From assembly GCF_001019615.1 (NCBI RefSeq), contig NZ_JNBQ01000008.1, forward strand, positions 1-64,000: a stretch of 64,000 bases of DNA, written 5' to 3'. The stretch comes from Cellulosimicrobium funkei. GTDB taxonomy: Bacteria; Actinomycetota; Actinomycetes; Actinomycetales; Cellulomonadaceae. Below the pieces are notes generated by a model. That model searched no databases. It saw only the letters and a list, made by a program, of their open reading frames with translations, and had not been told where the DNA came from. The position numbers were made by a program, and so were the translations under genes. Below, in pieces: positions 7,803 to 16,391 of this stretch (the first letter of the stretch is position 1; each line of letters begins with the position of its first letter).

Positions 7803-9089
7803 GTGGCTCGTATCTCAGACGGCGCCGACCTGCTGAAGTGCTCGTTCTGCGGCAAGTCGCAGAAGCAGGTCAAGAAGCTCATCGCGGGCCCCGGGGTGTA
7901 CATCTGCGACGAGTGCATCGACCTGTGCAACGAGATCATCGAGGAGGAGCTCGCCGAGGCGACGGAGCTCGGCCTCACGGAGCTGCCCAAGCCCAAGGAG
8001 ATCTTCGAGTTCCTCGAGCAGTACGTCATCGGCCAGGACGCCGCGAAGCGGGCCCTGGCCGTCGCCGTCTACAACCACTACAAGCGCGTCCAGGCGGGCG
8101 AGCAGTCCAAGCCGTCGAGCCCCGACGACCCGGACTACGTGGAGCTGGCGAAGTCGAACATCCTTCTGATCGGTCCGACGGGGACGGGCAAGACGTATCT
8201 GGCGCAGACGTTGGCGCGGATGTTGAACGTGCCGTTCGCGATCGCGGACGCGACGGCGCTCACCGAGGCGGGGTATGTCGGTGAGGACGTGGAGAACATT
8301 CTGTTGAAGCTGGTGCAGGCGGCGGACTTCGACGTGAAGAAGGCGGAGACGGGGATCATCTATATCGACGAGATCGACAAGGTGGCTCGTAAGGCGGAGA
8401 ACCCCTCGATCACGCGTGATGTGTCGGGTGAGGGTGTGCAGCAGGCGTTGTTGAAGATCATCGAGGGCACGAGCGCGTCGGTGCCGCCGCAGGGTGGTCG
8501 CAAGCATCCGCATCAGGAGTTCATCCAGGTGGACACGTCGAACGTGTTGTTCATCGTGGCGGGGGCGTTCGCGGGGTTGGACGACATCGTGGCGGCGCGG
8601 GCGCGTAAGCGGGGTGTGGGGTTTGGTGCGCCGATCGAGACGGGTGCGGGGGAGGATCTGTTCGCGCAGGTGCGTCCGGAGGATCTGCACCGGTTCGGGT
8701 TGATCCCGGAGTTCATCGGGCGGTTGCCGGTGATCGCGTCGGTGTCGGCGTTGGACTCCGAGGCGTTGGTGCGGATCTTGACGCAGCCGCGCAATGCGTT
8801 GGTGAAGCAGTATCAGCGGATGTTCGCGATCGACGGGGTGGAGCTGGAGTTCACCGAGGGTGCGGTGGAGGCGGTCGCGGAGCAGGCGTTGTTGCGTGGG
8901 ACGGGGGCGCGGGGGTTGCGCGCGATCATGGAGGAGGTGTTGCAGCAGGTGATGTTCGACGTTCCTTCGCGTGATGACGTGGAGCGTGTGGTGATCACGC
9001 GTGAGGTCGTGCTGGACAACGTGAACCCCACGATCGTGCCGCGCACGTCGACCGCGCGCAGCCGTACCCCGCGGGAGAAGTCCGCCTGA
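7803..9089 (+). CDS. clpX: ATP-dependent Clp protease ATP-binding subunit ClpX
   Basis: AAA+ unfoldase of 428 residues that feeds substrates to ClpP1P2. The N-terminal zinc-binding domain shows CSFCGK...CDECIDLC. Walker A is GPTGTGKT, Walker B is IIYIDEIDK, the pore loop is GYVGEDV, and sensor regions IPEFIGRLP and GARGLR are present. The GTG start at 7803 follows AAGGAG. Codon use changes sharply inside the gene: from about 8160 to 9060 TTG, CGT and GTG codons become frequent, whereas the first third and neighbouring genes almost exclude TTG for Leu. This may reflect recombination with a foreign allele. Confidence 0.96.
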   Translation: MARISDGADLLKCSFCGKSQKQVKKLIAGPGVYICDECIDLCNEIIEEELAEATELGLTELPKPKEIFEFLEQYVIGQDAAKRALAVAVYNHYKRVQAGEQSKPSSPDDPDYVELAKSNILLIGPTGTGKTYLAQTLARMLNVPFAIADATALTEAGYVGEDVENILLKLVQAADFDVKKAETGIIYIDEIDKVARKAENPSITRDVSGEGVQQALLKIIEGTSASVPPQGGRKHPHQEFIQVDTSNVLFIVAGAFAGLDDIVAARARKRGVGFGAPIETGAGEDLFAQVRPEDLHRFGLIPEFIGRLPVIASVSALDSEALVRILTQPRNALVKQYQRMFAIDGVELEFTEGAVEAVAEQALLRGTGARGLRAIMEEVLQQVMFDVPSRDDVERVVITREVVLDNVNPTIVPRTSTARSRTPREKSA

Positions 9090-9091
9090 CG

Positions 9092-9133
9092 CCGAGATAG
9101 AACCCTGGTCGGCCGAGGTCGACGCTTGGTCGC
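9092..9133 (+). repeat. Left end repeats: two 21-bp units
   Basis: Two adjacent 21-bp units (9092-9112 and 9113-9133) begin two bases after the clpX stop codon. The first matches, with one difference, the reverse complement of the repeat that touches the stop codon of the convergent acyl-CoA ligase gene. The second unit is more diverged. Confidence 0.7.
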
Positions 9134-9497
9134 GTCTCAGGCCCGCGTGGTCGGGTCCGCGGCGCGGGTGGCCTCGGTGCTCGGGGCTGCGGCGCCGTCA
9201 CCCTGGTCTGTCGGCCGTGGGTTCGAGGAGCGCCGCTCTGACGCCCCTTCGCATCCGAGCCCACCCCCACCGCTCGGCGATCGTCTCGCCCGGAGACGTC
9301 GGTCGCCGCTCGCGACCATCGAGCGGCCCACCGGAGCCAGTGCGCCTGTGGCGAGTCGGCACGAGCTCGACCAGGCCGTCCTGGTGGGTCGAGCAGGCGA
9401 CAAGGACGCGTCCCGCGCGCCAGACGCGCCCGAACCACCTGCCCGACGTGACGGCGCCGCGACCGGCGACTGTCCCGGCGCGGCGGTGCGGCGACCC

Positions 9498-9537
9498 GGC
9501 CGGTCGCGCGGCCTGGCCGGTCGCGCGGCCTGGCCGG
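9498..9537. repeat. Short tandem repeat, 17-bp unit
   Basis: The 17-bp unit GGCCGGTCGCGCGGCCT occurs twice in tandem, at 9498-9514 and 9515-9531, followed by six bases of a third copy. Confidence 0.75.
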
Positions 9538-9615
9538 CCGGGTCGGCGCGGGCCGAGCCCCACTCCGCGGGCGGTCGCCCAAGGTGAGCATCGACCAGGG
9601 TGAGACGGAGTAGGG

Positions 9616-9708
9616 CGGGGTGGGTGGTGGTGCCGCGTCGTGGCGGGCCTGGCGGGAGCCGCGAGGAACGAGCGGCGGATGGTAGACGCGGCACCACCAC
9701 CCACCCCG
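9616..9708. repeat. Perfect 24-bp inverted repeat with 45-base spacer
   Basis: Bases 9616-9639 are exactly complementary to 9685-9708. The spacer is itself GC-rich and partly self-complementary. The size of the stem suggests a structured RNA, a terminator read in both directions or a remnant of a mobile element. Confidence 0.75.
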
Positions 9709-9741
9709 ACCACCCAACCCAACCACGCGGCGTCGAGCACA

Positions 9742-9804
9742 AGAACCACGGCTCTACCTCGCGTGACCACGGTTCTACCTCGGCCGACCAGGGTTCTACC
9801 TCGG
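9742..9804 (-). repeat. Right end repeats: three 21-bp units
   Basis: Three contiguous 21-bp units (9742-9762, 9763-9783, 9784-9804), read on the minus strand as CCGAGGTAGAACC(C/G)TGGT plus variable ends. The last unit abuts the acyl-CoA ligase stop codon with no gap. Together with 9092-9133 they form inward-facing ends of a 713-bp interval. Confidence 0.75.
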
Positions 9805-11622
9805 TCAGGCGTCGGCGCCGACCTTGGCGCCGTAGAGGGTGTCGATGGTGTCGGCGAAGTCCTTGATGACGAGCCCGCGCTTCACCTTGAGGGACGGGGT
9901 GAGGTAGCCGTTCTGCTCGGTGAAGTCGGTCGTGAGCACGGTGATCTTGCGGATCGACTCGGCGCGGGAGACCGCCTCGTTGGCGTGCGCGACGGCGCGG
10001 TCGAGCGCAGCGAGGACGTCGGGGTCCTGCGCGGCGGTGCCGACGTCCATGGCCGGCAGGCCGTGGGTCGAGAGCCAGCCGGGCAGCATCTCGGCGTCGA
10101 GCGTGACGAGGGCGCCGATGAAGGGGCGCTGGTCGCCCACGACGACGACCTGGCTCACGAGCGGGTGGGCGCGCAGGCGGTCCTCGAGCACGGCGGGGGC
10201 GACGTTCTTGCCGCCGGCGGTGACGATGATCTCCTTCTTGCGGCCGGTGATGCGCAGGTAGCCGTCGTCGTCGAACGCGCCGAGGTCGCCGGTGCGGAAC
10301 CAGCCGTCCTGGAGCGCCTCGGCCGTGAGCTCGGGCTGGTTGCGGTAGCCGCGGAACACGTGGTCGCCCTTGACGAGGAGCTCACCGTCGTCGTCGATGC
10401 GCAGCGAGGTGCCGGGGAACGCGGGCCCGACGGTGCCGATCTTGGTGAGGCCGGGCAGGTTCACGGCGGTGGGGGCGGTCGTCTCGGTGAGGCCGTAGCC
10501 CTCGAGGATGCGCAGCCCGACGCCCCGGTAGAAGTGGCCGAGCCGCTCGCCGAGGGGCGCGCCGCCGGAGATGGAGTACGTGAGCTGCCCGCCCATCGCG
10601 GCGCGCAGGGTCGAGTAGACGAGCCGGTCGGCGACGGCGTGCTGCACGCGCAGCCCGAACGGCGGCCCGCCCGCGGTGTCGAGCGCGCGCGACCAGGTGA
10701 TCGCGACCTTGGCGGCCCAGTGGAAGACCTTGCGCTTGGCACCGGTCCCGGTCTTCTGCTCGGCGGTGTTGTAGACCTTCTCGAAGACGCGCGGCACCGC
10801 GAGCAGGAACGTCGGGTGGAACGTCCCGAGGTCGGCGACGAGGTTCTTCGTGTCCCACGAGTGGGCGAGCACGGCGTTCGACGCGACGACGACGACCTGG
10901 ATGAAGCGCGCGAAGACGTGGGCGAGCGGCAGGAAGAGGAGGGTGCGGGCGCCGTCGGAGTCGAGGATCTCGGCGAGGCCCGCGCGGCCGTTGAGGGCGA
11001 GGTGGACGAAGTTCCGGTGCGTGAGCTCGACGCCCTTGGGCCGCCCGGTCGAGCCGGAGGTGTAGATGACCGTCGCGAGGTCGTCGACGCGCTGGGCGGC
11101 ACGACGGCGGTCGATCTCCTCCGCGGGGACGTCGGCGCCCGCGGCGCGCAGGGCGTCGACGGCGCCGTCCTCGACGACGAGCACGTCCTCCAGGTCGGGG
11201 AGGCGGTCGCGGACGGATGCCACCTCGGCGGCGTGGGAGGCGGTCTCCACGACGGCGAGGCGGACGGCGGCGTCCGACAGGATCCAGTGCACCTGCTCGG
11301 CCGACGAGGTCTCGTAGACGGGCACGGGGACGGCGCCCACGGCCCACGTGGCGAAGTCGAGCAGCGTCCACTCGTAGCGCGTGCGGGACATGATCGCGAC
11401 GTGGTCGCCGGGCTCGATGCCGCGGGCCACGAGGCCGCGCGCGACGTCCACGACGTCCGCCTCGAACTCCTGCGCGGTGACGGGCTCCCAGGGGCCGTCC
11501 GCGGTGGTCCGGCGCTCGACGAGCGTCGCGTGAGGGCCGCGGGCGACGCGGTCGGTGAGGAGGGTGCTGATGGTCGCCGTGGGGGAGACCTCGACGAGGC
11601 TCGGCGACGCGTGTTCCGTCAT
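9805..11622 (-). CDS. Long-chain fatty acid-CoA ligase (AMP-binding)
   Basis: A 605-residue adenylate-forming enzyme that activates fatty acids to acyl-CoA through acyl-AMP. The P-loop-like motif TSGSTGRPKG is at about 188-197. YGLTETT, the hinge-region GWFRTGDLG and the C-terminal GRKKEIIVTAGGKNV with its catalytic lysine are all present. The start ATG (MTEHASPSL) follows GGAGAG; an upstream in-frame start adding 15 residues is less likely. The family resembles FadD15-type enzymes. The gene is alone, divergent from chorismate mutase and convergent with clpX. Confidence 0.92.
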   Translation of the reverse strand: MTEHASPSLVEVSPTATISTLLTDRVARGPHATLVERRTTADGPWEPVTAQEFEADVVDVARGLVARGIEPGDHVAIMSRTRYEWTLLDFATWAVGAVPVPVYETSSAEQVHWILSDAAVRLAVVETASHAAEVASVRDRLPDLEDVLVVEDGAVDALRAAGADVPAEEIDRRRAAQRVDDLATVIYTSGSTGRPKGVELTHRNFVHLALNGRAGLAEILDSDGARTLLFLPLAHVFARFIQVVVVASNAVLAHSWDTKNLVADLGTFHPTFLLAVPRVFEKVYNTAEQKTGTGAKRKVFHWAAKVAITWSRALDTAGGPPFGLRVQHAVADRLVYSTLRAAMGGQLTYSISGGAPLGERLGHFYRGVGLRILEGYGLTETTAPTAVNLPGLTKIGTVGPAFPGTSLRIDDDGELLVKGDHVFRGYRNQPELTAEALQDGWFRTGDLGAFDDDGYLRITGRKKEIIVTAGGKNVAPAVLEDRLRAHPLVSQVVVVGDQRPFIGALVTLDAEMLPGWLSTHGLPAMDVGTAAQDPDVLAALDRAVAHANEAVSRAESIRKITVLTTDFTEQNGYLTPSLKVKRGLVIKDFADTIDTLYGAKVGADA

Positions 11623-11717
11623 GGGACTCTCCGCTGAGTGGGACGGCAGGTAGGGACGGCGTGACACTTTACTCCGTACTCCGAGTATCGCGTTCCTCGG
11701 CGGTCGCCGGGCGCGCC

Positions 11718-11729
11718 TAGGATCAGGTG
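11718..11729 (+). promoter_or_regulatory. -10 box for a leaderless chorismate mutase transcript
   Basis: TAGGAT at 11718-11723 lies six bases before the GTG at 11730, so transcription would begin at or next to the start codon. No Shine-Dalgarno is visible. Confidence 0.55.
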
Positions 11730-12080
11730 GTGACGAACCAGCCCGGCCCGCCCGCCGTCCCCGCCGAGATCCTCACGCTGCGCGACAGCATCGACAACAT
11801 CGACGCGGCGCTCATGCACCTGCTCGCCGAGCGGTTCAAGTTCACGCGCCGGGTCGGGGAGCTCAAGGCGCAGGGCGGGCTGCCCCCGGCCGACCCGGAC
11901 CGGGACCGGCAGCAGATCGCGCGTCTCACGGGGATCGCCGGTGCCGCGGGCCTCGACCCGGAGTTCGCGGAGCAGTTCCGCGAGTTCATCGTCCGCGAGG
12001 TCATCCGCCACCACGAGCGGATCGCGGCGGAGCACGCCGCGTCGGGCGAGGGCACGCCCGTCCTCGACACCTACTCCTGA
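11730..12080 (+). CDS. Chorismate mutase (AroQ fold)
   Basis: A 116-residue helical protein that converts chorismate to prephenate for Phe and Tyr synthesis. The first long helix has LRDSIDNIDAALMHLLAERF, followed by the loop Arg/Lys residues RRVGELKAQGGLPPADPDR, as in AroQ-type mutases. No prephenate dehydratase or DAHP synthase domain is attached. GTG codons occur at 11727 and 11730; the second is favoured by the -10 spacing. Intracellular actinobacterial mutases of this size often need a complex with DAHP synthase for full activity, which could hold here. Confidence 0.88.
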   Translation: MTNQPGPPAVPAEILTLRDSIDNIDAALMHLLAERFKFTRRVGELKAQGGLPPADPDRDRQQIARLTGIAGAAGLDPEFAEQFREFIVREVIRHHERIAAEHAASGEGTPVLDTYS

Positions 12081-12234
12081 CGCTCGGCGCCCGCGGAGGA
12101 CGCGCCTGACGCGCGGTGGCGACCCCGGTCGATCTGACAGACCCTGGAGGGGTCCCAGGGTGGGCCCCGGCGTCGGTACGACCCGCGCGCCGGGCGGCCC
12201 GCCCGCCACGCCGACGGACGCTAGAGGTGTTCGC

Positions 12235-13434
12235 ATGAAGATCGATTGGCTCAAGCCCCTCCTCGGCCACCCGGGCCCCTTCGCGACGGTGTACATCGAC
12301 GCCACGCGGGCCAACGAGGCCGGGGACCGCGAGGTCGAGAACCGCTGGAAGGGCGTGCGGCGCACGCTGCGCCAGGAGGGCGCGCCCGACGCCGTGCTCG
12401 ACGACCTCGAGGAGGTGGTGCTGCGGCCGACGCGGGTCGGCGGCACCCACGGGCGCGTGCTGATCGCGGACGACACGGGTGTGCTGGTCGATCGCGTCGT
12501 CAAGGACCCGCCGGCGCTCACCAAGGGGTCGTGGGGGCCCGTTCCCGCCCTGCTCCAGGCGGCGCGCGCGGCGGACGAGTCCGTCGACTACGTGCGCGTC
12601 GTCGTCGACCGCCAGGGCGCGGACCTCACGTGGTCCGTCGCGGGCGGGCACCTGCCGTACGCCGAGCCCGAGTCGGTCGAGGGCGGCCACGACGTCATCA
12701 ACAAGGTCCGCACCGGCGGGCTGTCGCACAAGCGCATCGAGTCGCGCGCGGAGGACTCGTGGGAGCGCAACGCCGAGGCGGTCGCGGCCGAGCTCGAGCG
12801 CCAGGCGGCGGAGTACCGACCCGAGCTCGTGCTCCTCACCGGCGACGTGCGTGCGGTGCCCCTCGTCCGGGGCGCGCTCGGCCACGCCATCGCCGATCGC
12901 GTGGTCGAGGTCCCGGGAGGCGGTCGCGGACCGGGCATCAACGAGGCCGCGTTCGAGTCGAACGTCGCCGACGCGCTCGACAGCTTCCGCGAGCGGCGAC
13001 GGGAGAAGGTCCTCGCGGAGTTCCGCCAGGAGCAGGGCCGCGAGTCGGGCGCCGTGACGTCCGTCGAGGACGTCGTGGCGGTCCTCGCGCGCGGGCAGGT
13101 GAAGGAGCTCGTCCTGGCCGACGAGTACGGTCAGGACGCCGCCCTGGACGGCCGCTCGCTGTGGATCGGGCCGAGCCCGATGCACATCGCCGCGACGAAG
13201 GAGGAGATCCAGGACCTGGGGGTCACCGACGGCCTCGAGAAGCTGCCCGCGACGGTCGCGCTCGTCCGCGCCGCGATCGGCCAGGACGCCGGGCTGACGT
13301 TCGCGCCCGAGGGCAGCGTCGAGCTCATCGAGGGGGTCGGCGCGACACTGCGCTGGGCCGACGAGGGCACGCCGCGCGAGGTCGCGGCCACGATGTCCGG
13401 CGACGACGCGCGGCTGCGCGGCGAGATCATCTGA
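12235..13434 (+). CDS. Balon/Rv2629-like ribosome-associated factor (eRF1-fold, baeRF family)
   Basis: A 399-residue protein with the layout of the bacterial archaeo-eukaryotic release-factor family represented by M. tuberculosis Rv2629. It opens MKIDWLKPLLGHPGPFATVYIDATR, has the central VNLS-like release-factor core replaced by family-specific segments (ELVLLTGDVRAVPLV, residues about 198-212), and ends in an eL30-like C-terminal domain (VALVRAAIGQDAGL). Rv2629 is related to Balon, a hibernation factor that occupies the ribosomal A site. A hibernation role here is inferred from that homology. ATG at 12235 follows AGAGGTG. Single-gene unit ending in a strong bidirectional terminator. Confidence 0.75.
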   Translation: MKIDWLKPLLGHPGPFATVYIDATRANEAGDREVENRWKGVRRTLRQEGAPDAVLDDLEEVVLRPTRVGGTHGRVLIADDTGVLVDRVVKDPPALTKGSWGPVPALLQAARAADESVDYVRVVVDRQGADLTWSVAGGHLPYAEPESVEGGHDVINKVRTGGLSHKRIESRAEDSWERNAEAVAAELERQAAEYRPELVLLTGDVRAVPLVRGALGHAIADRVVEVPGGGRGPGINEAAFESNVADALDSFRERRREKVLAEFRQEQGRESGAVTSVEDVVAVLARGQVKELVLADEYGQDAALDGRSLWIGPSPMHIAATKEEIQDLGVTDGLEKLPATVALVRAAIGQDAGLTFAPEGSVELIEGVGATLRWADEGTPREVAATMSGDDARLRGEII

Positions 13435-13446
13435 CTTCTCGGCTGC

Positions 13447-13504
13447 GGTGGGCATGGAACGGGCCCGGTTCTGCGGTCAGAACCGGGCCCGTTCCATGCC
13501 CACC
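13447..13504. terminator. Bidirectional terminator, 27-bp perfect stem
   Basis: A flawless 27-bp inverted repeat (13447-13473 with 13478-13504, loop CGGT) lies between two convergent genes, the Balon-like gene and valS. It can serve both. Confidence 0.88.
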
Positions 13505-13518
13505 ACCGGGGTGGGTCG

Positions 13519-16326
13519 TCAGGCCTTCTTGCGGGCCTCGGGCTCGCCGAGCTCGGAGGAGACGACGACGATCCCGCCCTGGACGGCCGGGTCGCCCTGG
13601 CCCTCGGTGGCTGCGACGAGGTCGAGCGTGCCGGTGACGCGACCGCCGTTGCGGACGTCGACGACCGACGCCTCGACGCCGGCAAGGGATGCCGCCGGGA
13701 CGGCGACCTGCGCCGCGAGGATCGGCGTACGCATCGAGACCTTCGCCTCCGACTTGATCTTGCGCAGCGCGGCCAGCGCGTGGCCCGCGGCCGTGAGCAC
13801 GGCCGGGTCGGCGTCGCCGGCCGCCGCGCGCGCGACGTCGGACGTCGGCCACGGCGCGCGGTGGATCGAGCCCTCCGACGCGCGCCACCACGACCAGACC
13901 TCCTCGGTCGCGAAGGGCACGAACGGTGCGAAGAGGCGCAGGAGCGTGTCGAGCGCGATCGCGAGCGCGACGCGCGCCGACCGGGTCTCGGTCGACACGT
14001 CGGACGCCGCGGCCCCGGCGCCGTACGCACGGTCCTTGACGAGCTCGAGGTAGTCGTCGCAGAACGTCCAGAAGAACGTCTCCGTGGTCTCGAGGGCGCG
14101 CGTGTGGTCGTACGCCTCGAACGCCTCGGTCGCCTTCTCGACGACCGACGCGAGGCCGGCGAGCATCGCGCGGTCGAGCGTCTCGGTGACGAGCGCCGGG
14201 TCGAGGACGATCTCGCCCGTCCCGGTCTCGGCGTCGACCCCGAACGACAGCGCGAACTTCGACGCGTTGAGGATCTTGATCGCGAGGCGACGGCCGATCT
14301 TCATCTGCCCGACCTCGAACGCGGCGTCCGTGCCCAGGCGGGCCGATGCCGCCCAGTACCGCACGGCGTCCGACCCGTGCTCCTCCAGCAGGCCCATCGG
14401 CGTGACGACGTTGCCCTTGGACTTCGACATCTTCTTGCGGTCGGGGTCGAGGATCCAGCCGGAGATCGCGGCGTTCTTCCACGGCAGCGAGCCGAACTCG
14501 AGGTGCGATCGCACGACCGTGGAGAAGAGCCACGTGCGGATGATGTCCTGGCCCTGCGGGCGCAGGTCCATGGGGAAGACGCGCTCGAACAGGTCGGGGT
14601 CGACCTCCCAGCCGCCCGCGATCTGCGGCGTGAGCGACGACGTCGCCCACGTGTCCATGATGTCGTTCTCGCCCACGAACCCGCCCGGCACGCCGCGCTG
14701 GTCCTCGGTGTACCCGGCCGGCACGTCGGACGACGGGTCGACGGGCAGGACGTCCTCGGACGGCACGATCGGGCGGTCGTGGTCGACCTCGCCCGACTCG
14801 AGCACGGGGTACCACAGCGGGATCGCGACGCCGAAGAAGCGCTGGCGCGAGATGAGCCAGTCGCCGTTGAGGCCGCCGACCCAGTTCTCGTAGCGCACGC
14901 GCATGAAGTCGGGGTGGAACGCGAGCTCCTTGCCGCGGTTCAGCAGCTCCTGGCGCAGGTCGCGCGTCGTGCCGTCGGCCGTCGTCCAGTCGCGGCCGCC
15001 GTTGCGGATGTACCACTGGCGCGACGTGACGATCTCGAGGGGCTTGTCGCCCTTCTCGAAGAAGTTCGCCTTGCGCTGGGTCGGCACGGGCTCGCCGTCG
15101 AGGTCGCCCGCGTCGCGCAGCGCGTCGACGACGACCTGACGCGCGGAGAACGTCGTCTTGCCCTCGATCTCGGCGAACACGCCCTGGCCGGCGTGCGACG
15201 TGATCCACTCCGGCGTCTCGCGCGTGATGCGACCGTCGCGCGTGATGATCGAGCGCGTCGGGAGCTGGAGCTCGCGCCACCACTGCACGTCGGTGAGGTC
15301 GCCGAACGTGCAGCACATCGCGATGCCCGCGCCCTTGTCGCGCTCGGCGGCGGGGTGGGCCAGGACGGGCAGCTCGACGTCGAACAGCGGCGAGCGCACC
15401 GAGGTGCCGAACAGGTGCTGGTAGCGCTCGTCGTCCGGGTGCGCGACGAGCGCGACGCACGCGGCGAGCAGCTCGGGGCGCGTGGTCTCGATGTAGACCG
15501 GCGCGCCGTCGTCGGGCGTGCCCGGCGCGACCCGGTGGAACGCGACCTTGTGGAAGTGCCCGGGGTAGTCGCGCGCCTCGAGCTCGGCCTGCGCGACCGC
15601 CGTCTGGAACGTCACGTCCCACAGCCCCGGCGCCTCGGCCTGGTACGCCTCGCCGCGGCCGAGGTTGCGCAGGAACGCGCGCTGCGCGGCCGTGCGCGAC
15701 CGCGCGTCGATGGTCTGGTAGTGCTGCGCCCAGTCGACCGAGAGCCCGAGGCGGCGCCACAGCGCCTCGAACTGCTTCTCGTCCTCGGCGGTCAGACGCT
15801 CGCACAGCTCGATGAAGTTGCGGCGGCTCACCGGCACCTGGTCCGCGGCCTTGACCGACTTGCCCTCGCCGCCCTCGTGCGGGGGCTCGAAGCCCTCGAC
15901 GTAGGGGAGCGTGGGGTCGCAGCGCACGCCGTAGTAGTTCTGCACGCGGCGCTCGGTGGGCAGGCCGTTGTCGTCCCAGCCCATCGGGTAGAACACCTCG
16001 AGGCCGCGCATGCGCTGGAACCGCGCGACGACGTCGGTGTGCGTGTAGGAGAACACGTGGCCCACGTGGAGGGACCCGGAGACCGTCGGCGGCGGGGTGT
16101 CGATGGAGAAGACCTGCTCGCGGGCCTTCGAGCGGTCGAACGCGTACGTCCCCTGCTCGGCCCAGCGCGCGTCGTACGTCTCCTCGAGCCCGTCGAGGCT
16201 CACCCGGTCGGGTACTCCCGCGACCACCGCGCGGACGACGTCGCCGGCTACGCGGCCGGCGGAGGAGGTCGTTGCAGCAGTGGCTTCGGCCGCGCCCGTC
16301 GGCGCGTTCGTCGGGAAGTCGCTCAT
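13519..16326 (-). CDS. valS: Valyl-tRNA synthetase
   Basis: Class I synthetase of 935 residues that charges tRNA-Val. The HIGH-type motif is HVGH at 87-90 (TVSGSLHVGH), and KMSKS is at about 632-636. The editing-domain region includes ETTRPELLAACVA. The C-terminal coiled-coil arm common in other ValRS is shortened to a region with RKIKSEAKVSMRTPI. The ATG at 16326 has GAGAAT about eight bases upstream, compatible with a near-leaderless transcript, and GGGAG further up. No T-box precedes it, unlike ileS. Confidence 0.96.
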   Translation of the reverse strand: MSDFPTNAPTGAAEATAATTSSAGRVAGDVVRAVVAGVPDRVSLDGLEETYDARWAEQGTYAFDRSKAREQVFSIDTPPPTVSGSLHVGHVFSYTHTDVVARFQRMRGLEVFYPMGWDDNGLPTERRVQNYYGVRCDPTLPYVEGFEPPHEGGEGKSVKAADQVPVSRRNFIELCERLTAEDEKQFEALWRRLGLSVDWAQHYQTIDARSRTAAQRAFLRNLGRGEAYQAEAPGLWDVTFQTAVAQAELEARDYPGHFHKVAFHRVAPGTPDDGAPVYIETTRPELLAACVALVAHPDDERYQHLFGTSVRSPLFDVELPVLAHPAAERDKGAGIAMCCTFGDLTDVQWWRELQLPTRSIITRDGRITRETPEWITSHAGQGVFAEIEGKTTFSARQVVVDALRDAGDLDGEPVPTQRKANFFEKGDKPLEIVTSRQWYIRNGGRDWTTADGTTRDLRQELLNRGKELAFHPDFMRVRYENWVGGLNGDWLISRQRFFGVAIPLWYPVLESGEVDHDRPIVPSEDVLPVDPSSDVPAGYTEDQRGVPGGFVGENDIMDTWATSSLTPQIAGGWEVDPDLFERVFPMDLRPQGQDIIRTWLFSTVVRSHLEFGSLPWKNAAISGWILDPDRKKMSKSKGNVVTPMGLLEEHGSDAVRYWAASARLGTDAAFEVGQMKIGRRLAIKILNASKFALSFGVDAETGTGEIVLDPALVTETLDRAMLAGLASVVEKATEAFEAYDHTRALETTETFFWTFCDDYLELVKDRAYGAGAAASDVSTETRSARVALAIALDTLLRLFAPFVPFATEEVWSWWRASEGSIHRAPWPTSDVARAAAGDADPAVLTAAGHALAALRKIKSEAKVSMRTPILAAQVAVPAASLAGVEASVVDVRNGGRVTGTLDLVAATEGQGDPAVQGGIVVVSSELGEPEARKKA

Positions 16327-16391
16327 GGTCGCCCATTCTCCCAGATCTCAGGGCCGCTCCCGACGCCGTCTCGCGGTCCCGGCCGCCGTCG

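Larger units (their letters stand above)
9134..9741. other. Gene-free interval between repeat ends
   Basis: About 600 bases without a reading frame that I can support. Open frames exist on both strands only because stop codons are rare at this GC. None has a ribosome site, a recognisable domain or consistent codon use. The interval holds a 17-bp tandem repeat (9498-9537) and a long perfect inverted repeat (9616-9708). Confidence 0.5.

Noticed and set aside
9137-9770. Minus-strand open frames in the clpX-ligase interval
   Set aside because: Composition is Arg/Pro/Gly-rich, starts lie inside the repeats, and no domain or codon bias supports them.
9742-9804. CRISPR array
   Set aside because: The 21-bp units are contiguous without spacers, only three in number, and no cas genes are present.
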